DNA of 64,000 nt from Paraburkholderia sp. BL9I2N2 (GTDB lineage Bacteria > Pseudomonadota > Gammaproteobacteria > Burkholderiales > Burkholderiaceae). The first letter of the stretch is position 1. Each line of letters starts with the position of its first letter. The stretch covers positions 248,001-312,000 of the forward strand of contig NZ_SMGP01000005.1 in assembly GCF_004339745.1 (NCBI RefSeq), written 5' to 3'. This document shows, piece after piece, positions 33,263-40,873 of the stretch. Both the position numbers and the translations under genes were made by a program. The notes below the pieces were generated by a model that searched no databases, had not been told where the DNA came from, and saw only the letters and a list, made by a program, of their open reading frames with translations.

Positions 33263-35665
33263 ATGGCAAAGACTACGGGCGGAACTACGGACGGAAAGAA
33301 AACAACAGGCACGAGCTCCACGGAGCGGACCAGAAAGGTCACCGAGGCCAGGTTAGTTTCTTCCACCAGAAAAACGTCTGCGGTTAGCGTTGCACCGGTT
33401 GCCGGGAAGAAGTCCTCGACCACTTCGGCTGCGCGAGCGGAGCCGGACAGGGCGGCGAAAGTTGTAGCAGTACCGGCCACGAAGGGGTCGGGTGTCAGAA
33501 GCGTAAGGGAAGCGGCTGCCGCGCAGGACGATGCGGTAGTGCGCGAGGTTCCAGTATCCACGGTTCAAACGGCTGTTGTCCACCAGCCGCGAGTCGAGAC
33601 TACAGCCGGTACGGCGAACTCCATGACGAAAAAGCTGAACGAAGTACCCGTCGATGACGACGCAACCCAAAGCGAAGAAAGCCCCGCGGCTGTTCCAGCC
33701 AAGGTGGAAAAGGCCAAGGCTCGCGATCGTCGTGCAAAGGAAAAAGCGCTGCTGAAAGACGCTTTCGCGTCGTCACAGCCGGGCACGGTCGAGGAACTCG
33801 AGGAACGCCGCTCCAAACTGCGCGCGCTGATCAAGCTCGGCAAAGAGCGCGGCTTCCTGACGTACGCTGAAATCAACGACCACCTGCCGGACAACTTCAC
33901 CGAGACCGAGGCGATAGAAGGCATCATCAGCACGTTCAACGACATGGGCGTGGCGGTGTATGAACAGGCCCCGGACGCTGAAACGCTGCTGCTGAACGAC
34001 AACGCGCCGGCGGCTTCGTCGGACGACGAAGTGGAAGAGGAAGCGGAAGTTGCGCTGTCCACCGTCGACTCGGAATTCGGCCGCACCACCGACCCGGTCC
34101 GCATGTACATGCGCGAAATGGGCACGGTGGAGCTGCTCACGCGCGAAGGCGAAATCGAAATCGCCAAGCGGATCGAAGACGGCCTGAAGCACATGGTGAT
34201 GGCCATCTCCGCGTGCCCGACCACGATCGCCGACATCCTGGCGATGGCGGAGCGCGTCGCGAATGAGGAAATTCGCATCGACGAACTGGTCGACGGCCTG
34301 ATCGACGCCAATGCGGAAGACGCGGACGGCTTCTCCGCGCAGGAAGCGGAAGCGATCGAGAGTGAAGACGAGGAAGTCGAAGAGGACGCGGAAGAGGACG
34401 AGGAAGAAGACGACGGCACGGCGCAAGCCACGGCTAACGCAGCGCAGATGGAAGCGCTCAAGCGTGCGTCGCTCGAAAAATTCGCGATGATCAGCGAATG
34501 GTTCGACAAGATGCGTCGCGCGTTCGAGAAGGAAGGCTACAAGTCCAAGTCGTATCTGAAGGCACAGGAAACGATCCAGAACGAGCTGATGACGATCCGC
34601 TTTACCGCGCGCACCGTCGAGCGTCTGTGCGACACGCTGCGTGCGCAAGTGGACGAAGTGCGTCAGGTCGAGCGTCAGATCCTGCATACGGTGGTCGACA
34701 AGTGCGGCATGCCGCGTGCGGAATTCATCGCGCGTTTCCCGGGCAGCGAAACGGACCTCGAATGGGCCGACAAGATCGTCGGTGAGGGTCACGCGTATAG
34801 CGCGATCCTCACGCGGAACATCCCGGCCATTCGCGAACAGCAGCAGCGTCTGCTGGATCTGCAAGCGCGTGTCGTGCTGCCGCTGAAGGACCTGAAGGAA
34901 ACCAACCGTCAGATGGCAGCGGGTGAACTGAAGGCGCGTCAGGCGAAGCGCGAAATGACCGAGGCGAACTTGCGTCTCGTGATCTCGATCGCGAAGAAGT
35001 ACACGAACCGTGGTCTGCAGTTCCTCGACCTGATTCAGGAAGGCAACATCGGCCTGATGAAGGCGGTGGACAAGTTCGAATATCGTCGTGGCTACAAGTT
35101 CTCCACGTATGCAACGTGGTGGATCCGTCAGGCCATTACGCGTTCGATCGCGGACCAGGCGCGCACGATCCGGATTCCGGTTCACATGATCGAAACGATC
35201 AACAAGATGAACCGCATCTCGCGTCAGATTCTGCAGGAAACCGGTCTCGAGCCGGATCCGGCAACGCTGGCCGAGAAGATGGAAATGCCGGAAGACAAGA
35301 TCCGCAAGATCATGAAGATCGCGAAGGAGCCGATCTCGATGGAAACGCCGATCGGTGACGACGACGATTCGCATCTGGGCGACTTCATCGAAGACAACAA
35401 CACGGTTGCGCCGGCCGACGCCGCTTTGCATGCCAGCATGCGCGATGTCGTGAAGGACGTGCTCGACTCGCTGACGCCGCGTGAAGCGAAGGTGCTGCGC
35501 ATGCGTTTCGGTATCGAGATGAGCACCGATCACACGCTCGAAGAAGTCGGCAAGCAATTCGACGTGACGCGTGAACGGATCCGTCAGATCGAGGCGAAGG
35601 CGCTGCGCAAGCTGCGTCACCCGAGCCGTTCGGACAAGCTGAAGTCGTTCCTCGAAGGGAATTGA
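33263..35665 (+). CDS. rpoD: RNA polymerase sigma factor RpoD (sigma-70)
   Basis: The 800-residue primary sigma factor carries region 2 (RGYKFSTYATWWIRQAITRS, ADQARTIRIPVHMIE), region 3, and region 4 with the -35-reading helix (EEVGKQFDVTRERIRQIEAK). Region 1.1 (LRALIKLGKERGFLTYAEIN) begins only near residue 180. Before it stands a 120-150-residue Ser/Thr/Ala-rich leader, unusually long compared with the 613-residue E. coli protein. The non-conserved region holds an acidic run (residues ~365-385). An internal ATG at 33624 would remove the leader but keep region 1.1. Confidence 0.96.
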   Translation: MAKTTGGTTDGKKTTGTSSTERTRKVTEARLVSSTRKTSAVSVAPVAGKKSSTTSAARAEPDRAAKVVAVPATKGSGVRSVREAAAAQDDAVVREVPVSTVQTAVVHQPRVETTAGTANSMTKKLNEVPVDDDATQSEESPAAVPAKVEKAKARDRRAKEKALLKDAFASSQPGTVEELEERRSKLRALIKLGKERGFLTYAEINDHLPDNFTETEAIEGIISTFNDMGVAVYEQAPDAETLLLNDNAPAASSDDEVEEEAEVALSTVDSEFGRTTDPVRMYMREMGTVELLTREGEIEIAKRIEDGLKHMVMAISACPTTIADILAMAERVANEEIRIDELVDGLIDANAEDADGFSAQEAEAIESEDEEVEEDAEEDEEEDDGTAQATANAAQMEALKRASLEKFAMISEWFDKMRRAFEKEGYKSKSYLKAQETIQNELMTIRFTARTVERLCDTLRAQVDEVRQVERQILHTVVDKCGMPRAEFIARFPGSETDLEWADKIVGEGHAYSAILTRNIPAIREQQQRLLDLQARVVLPLKDLKETNRQMAAGELKARQAKREMTEANLRLVISIAKKYTNRGLQFLDLIQEGNIGLMKAVDKFEYRRGYKFSTYATWWIRQAITRSIADQARTIRIPVHMIETINKMNRISRQILQETGLEPDPATLAEKMEMPEDKIRKIMKIAKEPISMETPIGDDDDSHLGDFIEDNNTVAPADAALHASMRDVVKDVLDSLTPREAKVLRMRFGIEMSTDHTLEEVGKQFDVTRERIRQIEAKALRKLRHPSRSDKLKSFLEGN

Positions 35666-35703
35666 TCGAAGCGGGCGTTGGTTGCAAATGATGTAGCGGT
35701 TTG

Positions 35704-35757
35704 AAGGGGCCTCGCGGTTGTTTCGCCGTAGCGAAGCGGTTGCGAAGGCCCCTTTTT
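35704..35757 (+). terminator. rpoD terminator
   Basis: AGGGGCCT and AGGCCCCT bracket an inner TTCGC/GCGAA hairpin and are followed by TTTT. It lies 39 bases after the rpoD stop and closes the operon. Confidence 0.75.
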
Positions 35758-35788
35758 CGTGTAGTATGTCGGCCAATCAACGAATAGG

Positions 35789-35816
35789 CCCGGCCTTCAC
35801 GACCGGGTCTTTTTTC
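35789..35816 (+). terminator. Terminator-like hairpin immediately before the tRNA gene
   Basis: CCCGG and CCGGG form a 5-base stem around a 9-base loop, followed by a T-rich tract that ends three bases before the tRNA. A weak promoter candidate, TTGCGA-N16-TAGTAT, lies upstream at 35741-35767, inside the rpoD terminator. If used, transcription would have to pass this hairpin to reach the tRNA, as in attenuation. Confidence 0.45.
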
Positions 35817-35818
35817 TT

Positions 35819-35906
35819 GGGCCGGACGCCGTGCTGGTTGCAGGCAGCGGACTCATAATCCGCCTCCGAAAGGACACCGTCGGTTCGAATCCGACCCGGC
35901 CCACCA
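35819..35906 (+). tRNA. tRNA with CAT anticodon and long variable arm (Ile2 or Met type)
   Basis: The 88 bases fold as a tRNA with an encoded CCA end. The acceptor stem is GGGCCGG/CCGGCCC and the D stem is GCC/GGC with a GG in the 12-base loop. The anticodon stem is GCGGA/TCCGC with loop CTCATAA (anticodon CAT at 35854-35856), and the T stem is GTCGG/CCGAC with loop TTCGAAT. The variable region is 15 bases (35864-35878) with a TCC-GAAA-GGA hairpin, as in class II tRNAs. The discriminator is A. CAT could mean elongator Met, or Ile2 if modified to lysidine. Confidence 0.85.
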
Positions 35907-35920
35907 TCGATGCTAAGAAA

Positions 35921-35948
35921 GGGTTCCGATAATGTCGGAACCCTTTTT
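35921..35948 (+). terminator. Terminator after the tRNA
   Basis: GGGTTCCGA and TCGGAACCC form a perfect 9-base stem around a five-base loop, followed by five T residues. It lies 14 bases after the tRNA CCA end. Confidence 0.88.
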
Positions 35949-36371
35949 GTTTTTATGGCGTGAAGCGGATATCGGGCGCGGCAATATGTCACTTTCGCTG
36001 CGCTATTAATCTACGCATGGCGGATTTCTATCCGGTTGGGTGAAAGACGTTCATCGCCGCATTGGCGGGATTTTCCAAACGCTTCGGACCGGATGTTGTG
36101 AGTTAAGCGGGCGTGTTAAGCGGCGCATTTCACGTCGCAGCAATATCGTCATTCCTTCTGCCGTTGCCGGCGCAAACTCCGTTCGATTCAATCCCTCTTT
36201 TGCAGGATTCGCCTCGTCATCTCGTTGCTTCCGTTTCGCGCTCCGGCGCACAGACGCCATTGCGATAGCGGCGCTAATCTGAGTAGCAGTCGGCCCGAGG
36301 TCCGGTTAGTGAGAGTGGCATGTCGTTTGCATAAGCTCGGCGTCCAAACCATATCAATAACGAGAACGATC
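35949..36371. other. Gene-poor stretch after the tRNA
   Basis: The 423 bases hold no protein I recognise. An 80-codon open frame at 36040-36282 has no ribosome site, a biased composition and no visible domain, and I do not call it. The notable element is the sigma-54-like promoter at 36316-36331. Confidence 0.5.
36316..36331 (+). promoter_or_regulatory. Sigma-54-type promoter
   Basis: TGGCATG-TCGT-TTGCA matches the RpoN consensus TGGCACG-N4-TTGCW at all positions but one, with the invariant GG and GC spaced exactly (-24/-12). Transcription would begin near 36342, 30 bases before the ATG of the 69-residue ORF. An enhancer-binding regulator would be needed; none is in the window. Confidence 0.6.
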
Positions 36372-36581
36372 ATGCGACCTGACCACACCGCTACTGAGTT
36401 TGTGCAGACTCGACCCTTGCTGGCCACTCCGCTGGAAGGTGCCGGTGAGAGTGCGCCGCAACGACAGCAGTTCAGTGCGTTGGCACGCGCCACCTTCTGC
36501 TTTGCCTGGCTGTTCGGGCTGGAGCCGTTCCTGACCGGTTCGGATGACGAGATGCCGCGCTCGCGGCCGGATAGCCATTAG
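36372..36581 (+). CDS. Small hypothetical protein downstream of a sigma-54-like promoter
   Basis: The 69-residue ORF (MRPDHTATEFVQTRPLLATP, then FSALARATFCFAWLFGLEPF) has a polar N terminus, one hydrophobic stretch (residues ~38-55) and an acidic, Ser-rich tail. I recognise no family. A GAGAACG sequence 4-10 bases before the ATG could serve as a ribosome site. Support comes mainly from the promoter spacing; comparison with relatives is needed to confirm coding. Confidence 0.45.
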   Translation: MRPDHTATEFVQTRPLLATPLEGAGESAPQRQQFSALARATFCFAWLFGLEPFLTGSDDEMPRSRPDSH

Positions 36582-36771
36582 TCTCGTGACAGGGCGCGGC
36601 GTATTCAGTCGCGCGATTGGGCGTTGAAAGTTTCGGCGTACACGGGGCAATTTCTACAGCCGGACATCAACCGATCGAGACGGCGGCGCGATTCGGCTGT
36701 GGCGCCAAGACCTCGGGAATAGCCGTTGCGCGCTGAGTGTTGGGAGATATTCCCACCTCAGGACGCTCATC

Positions 36772-36912
36772 ATGCAAACCGATCCGACTATCGACCCCGT
36801 TGCCGACCCCGCCAACCAGCCGCTCGATGAACCCGACGAGCAGCCGCGTCCGTTGCCAGGCGTGCCGCCCGAAACCGATCCGCTTGCGCCGGGCCGCTTC
36901 TCCCGAGGATGA
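36772..36912 (+). CDS. Small Pro/Asp-rich hypothetical protein
   Basis: The 46-residue ORF (MQTDPTIDPVADPANQPLDE, PRPLPGVPPETDPLAPGRF) is acidic and almost one quarter proline, suggesting an unstructured protein. The repeated DP and PP elements look selected, which favours coding over chance. A weaker -24/-12-like pattern (GG-N10-GC with TTGC) at 36715-36730 would start transcription near 36741, again about 30 bases before the ATG. Function unknown. Confidence 0.4.
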   Translation: MQTDPTIDPVADPANQPLDEPDEQPRPLPGVPPETDPLAPGRFSRG

Positions 36913-37719
36913 GGACGCGCTCCGGCGATCGCACGACAAGCCATAAGGCCGTGCTCGCCGGGAACTAGGGAAACTCCGTGTAAAAAATCGCACGTTCGTG
37001 CCGTTCAATGGAGGCGGAAGGCTGTTCGATGTATGCCATCCGCTTTCAGCACGGGTTTTTGTCACGCGGCGGTTGGCGCCGCATTTCACCTCCGGGCAAC
37101 GCCCGTGCTGAAGGCTTTCCCCTTCGACGCGCGGGCTCGCGAAGCGCGCGGAATTGCCCCTGCAACTTCCATTTAGTTCATTCCGCTCCGCAGAGACATT
37201 AATGGCCAGTTCAATGACACTGGCGAATCCGGTTTGAATCAAACGACTCCATTCATTTAATTAAGTTCCCGGTTTTCTAAAATAAATTAACATTGAACTG
37301 AATGGATGCGGCCTAATTGCCTCATTTCCGGGCAGTCAGAAGTTTCTGATTGTTTAATCGTTCCGACCCGATTACGACGGAAATATGAAAACCCTGTTGC
37401 ATACACACAACTGACAATATTGAGAAGTTGCAAATTACTTATGTTCAGAGCAGCTGCGACACTTGCCTAATTTTGCAATTAATGCCGGAAAAACAAAGAC
37501 TTAATGCCTGCGGCAATTAGATTATTGCTGATTCTGAAAAATCCTGTTGCGTGAATTGCCGGCCTCGCTACCAGGGTGTCCCCCTACACTCACGCTTCGT
37601 TTCAAGGGTGCCCGGCTGATCCGAAACGGGTCGGCGACAGGGCGGCAGTGGGTGCGATGCATGCGCTGCCGAGGCAGGTCCCGCTCCCCGCGTAAATTTA
37701 TCGAACAGGAGTCCCACGC
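36913..37719. other. Long AT-rich upstream region of the porin gene
   Basis: The 807 bases hold no convincing gene. From about 37230 to 37560 the base composition turns AT-rich (runs such as ATTTAATTAAG and AAAATAAATTAAC), in contrast to the surrounding GC-rich DNA. TTAATGCC occurs twice (37479 and 37501). This looks like the regulatory region of the strongly codon-biased porin downstream, and such stretches can attract H-NS-type proteins. Confidence 0.5.
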
Positions 37720-38853
37720 ATGAAAAAGAGTCTCATCGTCGTCGCGGTTGCCGCATCGTTCGCTTCCGTCGCTCACGCACAAAGCAGCGTGACCCTGTAT
37801 GGTCTGCTGGACGCGGGCCTGACGTACACGAGCAACGTCAACCACAATTCGAAGTGGGCAGCTGGTAGCGGCGGCATCAACCAAAGCATGTTCGGTCTGC
37901 GCGGTTCGGAAGACCTGGGCGGCGGTCTGAAGGCAATCTTCACGTTGGAAAGCGGCTTCAACATCAACAACGGCAAGTTCGCTAACAACAACGGCATGTT
38001 CAACCGTCAAGCGTTCGTCGGTCTGTCGAGCGCGCAATTCGGTACGGTCACGCTGGGCCGTCAATATGACGCAGCTCAAGACTACCTGGCACCGCTGACC
38101 GCAACGGGCAGCTGGGGCGGTACGTACTTCGCACACCCGTTCAACAACGACAACCTGAACACGAACGGCGGCTACGCAGTCAACAACTCGATCAAGTACT
38201 CGAGCGCTAACTACGCTGGCTTCACGTTCGGCGGCACGTACGGCTTCTCGAACCAGGCTGGCGCATTCGCAAACAACCGCGAATACAGCGTTGGTGCTGC
38301 ATACCAGTGGCAAGGTCTGCACCTGGGTGCTGCTTACGCACAGCAAAACAACCCGGGCGCAGGCAACACCGGTGCTTCGGACGGTTCGTACGTCAACGCA
38401 CTGGCAGGCAACGTCGGCAACTTCCGTCAACGTGAATTCGGCGTTGCTGGTTCGTACGCTTTCGGCCCGGCTACCGTCGGTCTGGCATGGACGCAATCGC
38501 GTTCGGACAACTTCACGGCTGGCCAGCAATCGCTGCGCGCTAACAACTACGAAGTCAACGGCAAGTACAACGTGACCCCGGCTCTGGGCCTGGGCGTTGC
38601 TTACACGTTCACGGACGGCAAGGGCTACGGCGTTGGTGCGAACGGTGGTTCGGAGTCGGTGCGTTACCACCAGATCGGCCTGCAGGCTGACTACTCGCTG
38701 TCGCGTCGTACGGACGTCTACGCTCAAGCCGTGTACCAGCACGCAATGGGCGACGGCGGTGTCGCTTCGATCTACAGCGGCGACAACACGCAACTGCCGT
38801 CGTCGTCGAAGAACCAGACGGCTGCTACGGTCGGTCTGCGTCACCGCTTCTAA
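37720..38853 (+). CDS. Gram-negative porin (OmpC-like)
   Basis: The 377-residue outer-membrane protein has a signal peptide (MKKSLIVVAVAASFASVAHA-QSS). The general-porin start SSVTLYGLLDAGLTY, GLRGSEDLGGGLKAIFTLES and FVGLSSAQFGTVTLGRQYD follow, ending with the terminal-Phe signal GLRHRF. It forms a 16-strand trimeric channel. Codon choice is markedly restricted (AAC, GGC, TTC, CGT, CTG), as in very highly expressed genes and unlike its neighbours. Its ATG follows AACAGGAG. Confidence 0.93.
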   Translation: MKKSLIVVAVAASFASVAHAQSSVTLYGLLDAGLTYTSNVNHNSKWAAGSGGINQSMFGLRGSEDLGGGLKAIFTLESGFNINNGKFANNNGMFNRQAFVGLSSAQFGTVTLGRQYDAAQDYLAPLTATGSWGGTYFAHPFNNDNLNTNGGYAVNNSIKYSSANYAGFTFGGTYGFSNQAGAFANNREYSVGAAYQWQGLHLGAAYAQQNNPGAGNTGASDGSYVNALAGNVGNFRQREFGVAGSYAFGPATVGLAWTQSRSDNFTAGQQSLRANNYEVNGKYNVTPALGLGVAYTFTDGKGYGVGANGGSESVRYHQIGLQADYSLSRRTDVYAQAVYQHAMGDGGVASIYSGDNTQLPSSSKNQTAATVGLRHRF

Positions 38854-38880
38854 GCTTCAGCAGAAGCTGGTTGTTGTACG

Positions 38881-38909
38881 AAAAGGTGCCGTTCGCGGCA
38901 CCTTTTTTT
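38881..38909. terminator. Terminator between the two convergent porins
   Basis: AAAAGGTGCC and GGCACCTTTT form a perfect stem around GTTCGC with a seven-T tail, 27 bases after the first porin. Confidence 0.88.
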
Positions 38910-38994
38910 ATGCGCGCGCGATTCGATGGTCGGCGCCCGGCGTGAATATGCCGGATGCCGCGCGCCTTGCTGGGCTCGAGCGGCCCTGCGTGCC

Positions 38995-40140
38995 TTAGAA
39001 AATCGTACGCAGACCGAGCGCAACGCCGGTCTGATTGCTCTTGCCCGGTAATTCGACCGACGCAGCGCCCGATACCTTGTCGAAATCGACCGTGCCGTAC
39101 ACCTCGGTGCGCTTGGACAATGCGTACTCAGCCAGCGCCACCAACGTATAGCGATTGCCGCTGCCCAGTTGTCCGTTGCCGATCGCCGCATTGGACATGT
39201 GGTCGTAGTACGCTGCGCCCGTCAGCGTGAGTGCGGGTGTTGCCTGCCACGTCACGCCGGCGAATGGACCGTTGTCGACGCGGCCCGAACCCTTCAGGAT
39301 ATCCACGCCGGGCACGAGCGTCTGCTGCGCCAGCGCGCTATCGACGAAGCCGGTGTCGTCTTTCGAATGCAGATAGCCGACGTACACCTTCGCCGTGCTA
39401 AACGCATACACGGCGTTCGCGTTGAAGATGGTCTGCTTGTGATTGCTGTTGTCGCTGTTCTGCTGCACGCCGCCTGCAACGCTCAACGGGCCGGCCACAT
39501 ACGACAACGTGAAGCCGTACATCGAGCCCGCGCCGAGATGGCCCGGCACCTGGCCGGAGAAACCGCCCGCGCCGGTCGATTCCGAGTTGGTGCCGAACGA
39601 GTACATCGCGGCCATGGTCAGGCCTTTGTACGTGCCGGTGTACTTGATGGCGTTGTCCGCATAGAGTCCTGCGCCGAGCGCGCCCGGCAGCCACGAGTTC
39701 TCGAAGTAGTTGCCGACCGTGAGCGGGTCGTAGGTGTCGCCGAGCAGGTCGAACAACGGTGTCTTCTGACGGCCCAGCGTGAGCGTGCCGTATTGGCTGC
39801 TCAGGCCCACATACGCATTGCGGTTGAAGAGCCGCTGGCTGTCCGAGGCGGAACCGTCCTGCAGATTGATGCCGCTTTCCAGATCGAAGATCGCCTTCAG
39901 CCCGCCGCCCAGATCCTCCGAACCGCGCAGACCCCAGCGGCTGTTGGTGATCGCGCCGTTCGTCATGAACAGGCGGCCATCGTTTTTGGCGTTGGAGTTC
40001 GTCAGATAGCGAACGCTCACGTCAGCGACGCCGTACAGCGTGATCGAGCTCTGTGCCGAGACTTGCTCGGAGGTCATCGCGAGGGCGGCGCCACCCACGA
40101 TGGCGGCGGTCTTGAGGAGTCTTATTTGTCTCACTGGCAT
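38995..40140 (-). CDS. Gram-negative porin (OmpC-like), second copy type
   Basis: The 381-residue porin shares the family frame with the convergent gene (QSSITLYGVADVSVRYLTNS, GLRGSEDLGGGLKAIFDLES, FNRNAYVGLSSQYGTLTLGR) but is clearly diverged. It ends in GLRTIF with the terminal Phe needed for outer-membrane insertion. The signal peptide is MPVRQIRLLKTAAIVGGAAL, cleaved near VSA-QSS. Codon use is ordinary, suggesting lower or conditional expression. Confidence 0.92.
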   Translation of the reverse strand: MPVRQIRLLKTAAIVGGAALAMTSEQVSAQSSITLYGVADVSVRYLTNSNAKNDGRLFMTNGAITNSRWGLRGSEDLGGGLKAIFDLESGINLQDGSASDSQRLFNRNAYVGLSSQYGTLTLGRQKTPLFDLLGDTYDPLTVGNYFENSWLPGALGAGLYADNAIKYTGTYKGLTMAAMYSFGTNSESTGAGGFSGQVPGHLGAGSMYGFTLSYVAGPLSVAGGVQQNSDNSNHKQTIFNANAVYAFSTAKVYVGYLHSKDDTGFVDSALAQQTLVPGVDILKGSGRVDNGPFAGVTWQATPALTLTGAAYYDHMSNAAIGNGQLGSGNRYTLVALAEYALSKRTEVYGTVDFDKVSGAASVELPGKSNQTGVALGLRTIF

Positions 40141-40409
40141 TCCTGCTTATGTGGTTATGGATTTTTCATTCAAGTCCGGCGCGCGCAAGCTGACCATGCG
40201 CCGGCGCGCCGATGATAGACCAGCACCCTCGTCGCGCCAAAAGTCCTTTAGCGCAATAACTTATTGCAGTTTCTGACAATTATTCGGGTCCGTCTGACAA
40301 GAGTTAACCTTCGCGGAAGCGTGCTTCGGTTAGTCTGAAATCCATTGATTGATAGACGCTATTTCGCGGCGACGCCAGCCTGTACGCGGCGGCCGCGCGC
40401 TTTTACCGC

Positions 40410-40763
40410 ATGGATAATTCCGCCCGAAAGACGCAACCTCATTTGCCGACCAATCACGATCTCACTGACGAGCAATGGCATCGCATCGTGCCGCTGCTGC
40501 CTGAAATGAAGGCCCTTGGACCTCGGCGCGGGCGTCCCAGCATCGATATCCGCTGGGTGGTGAATAGCGTGATGTGGGTGCTGCGCGCACGCGCGCCCTG
40601 GAGCGCGATGCCGGAGCGCTATGCGCCGTATCAGACGGCGCATCGCTACTATCTGCGCTGGAAGAAGTCGGGCGTGCTGGCCGACATCGTGTTCACGCTG
40701 TTCGGGACCGACGCGATTCTGGAGCGGCCTGTTACGCGAAGGAGCGGTGTGAGTGCTGCATAG
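40410..40763 (+). CDS. IS5/IS402-type transposase N-terminal domain protein (DUF4096), stand-alone
   Basis: The 117-residue protein (LPTNHDLTDEQWHRIVPLLP, RRGRPSIDIRWVVNSVMWVL, then WSAMPERYAPYQTAHRYYLR) is the DNA-binding DUF4096 domain found at the start of IS5-family transposases. The catalytic DDE part is missing and no inverted repeats or target duplication were seen. It ends with its own terminator 25 bases later. It is either an IS remnant or a domesticated DNA-binding protein. Confidence 0.8.
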   Translation: MDNSARKTQPHLPTNHDLTDEQWHRIVPLLPEMKALGPRRGRPSIDIRWVVNSVMWVLRARAPWSAMPERYAPYQTAHRYYLRWKKSGVLADIVFTLFGTDAILERPVTRRSGVSAA

Positions 40764-40787
40764 CTAGCGGCTTCGCAACGGCAAATA

Positions 40788-40823
40788 AAAAGGCTGTCGC
40801 CGGGTTCCCGGCGACAGCCTTTC
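40788..40823. terminator. Strong bidirectional terminator
   Basis: AGGCTGTCGCCGGG and CCCGGCGACAGCCT pair over 14 bases with a TT loop, flanked by AAAA and TTTCTTT. It serves the DUF4096 gene and the convergent chemoreceptor. Confidence 0.9.
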
Positions 40824-40873
40824 TTTAATCGGTCAGAAGGTCTGCGGATCTGGAAAGACCGACCGTCACTCAA

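Noticed and set aside
33773..35776. 667-codon minus-strand frame opposite rpoD
   Set aside because: Antisense shadow; composition dominated by Arg, Leu, His and Phe, no motif.
36040..36282. 80-codon open frame after the tRNA terminator
   Set aside because: No ribosome site, mixed composition and no family resemblance; it appears to be chance in GC-rich DNA.
40341..40860. Complete insertion sequence
   Set aside because: No terminal inverted repeats, no target-site duplication and no catalytic transposase domain around the DUF4096 ORF.
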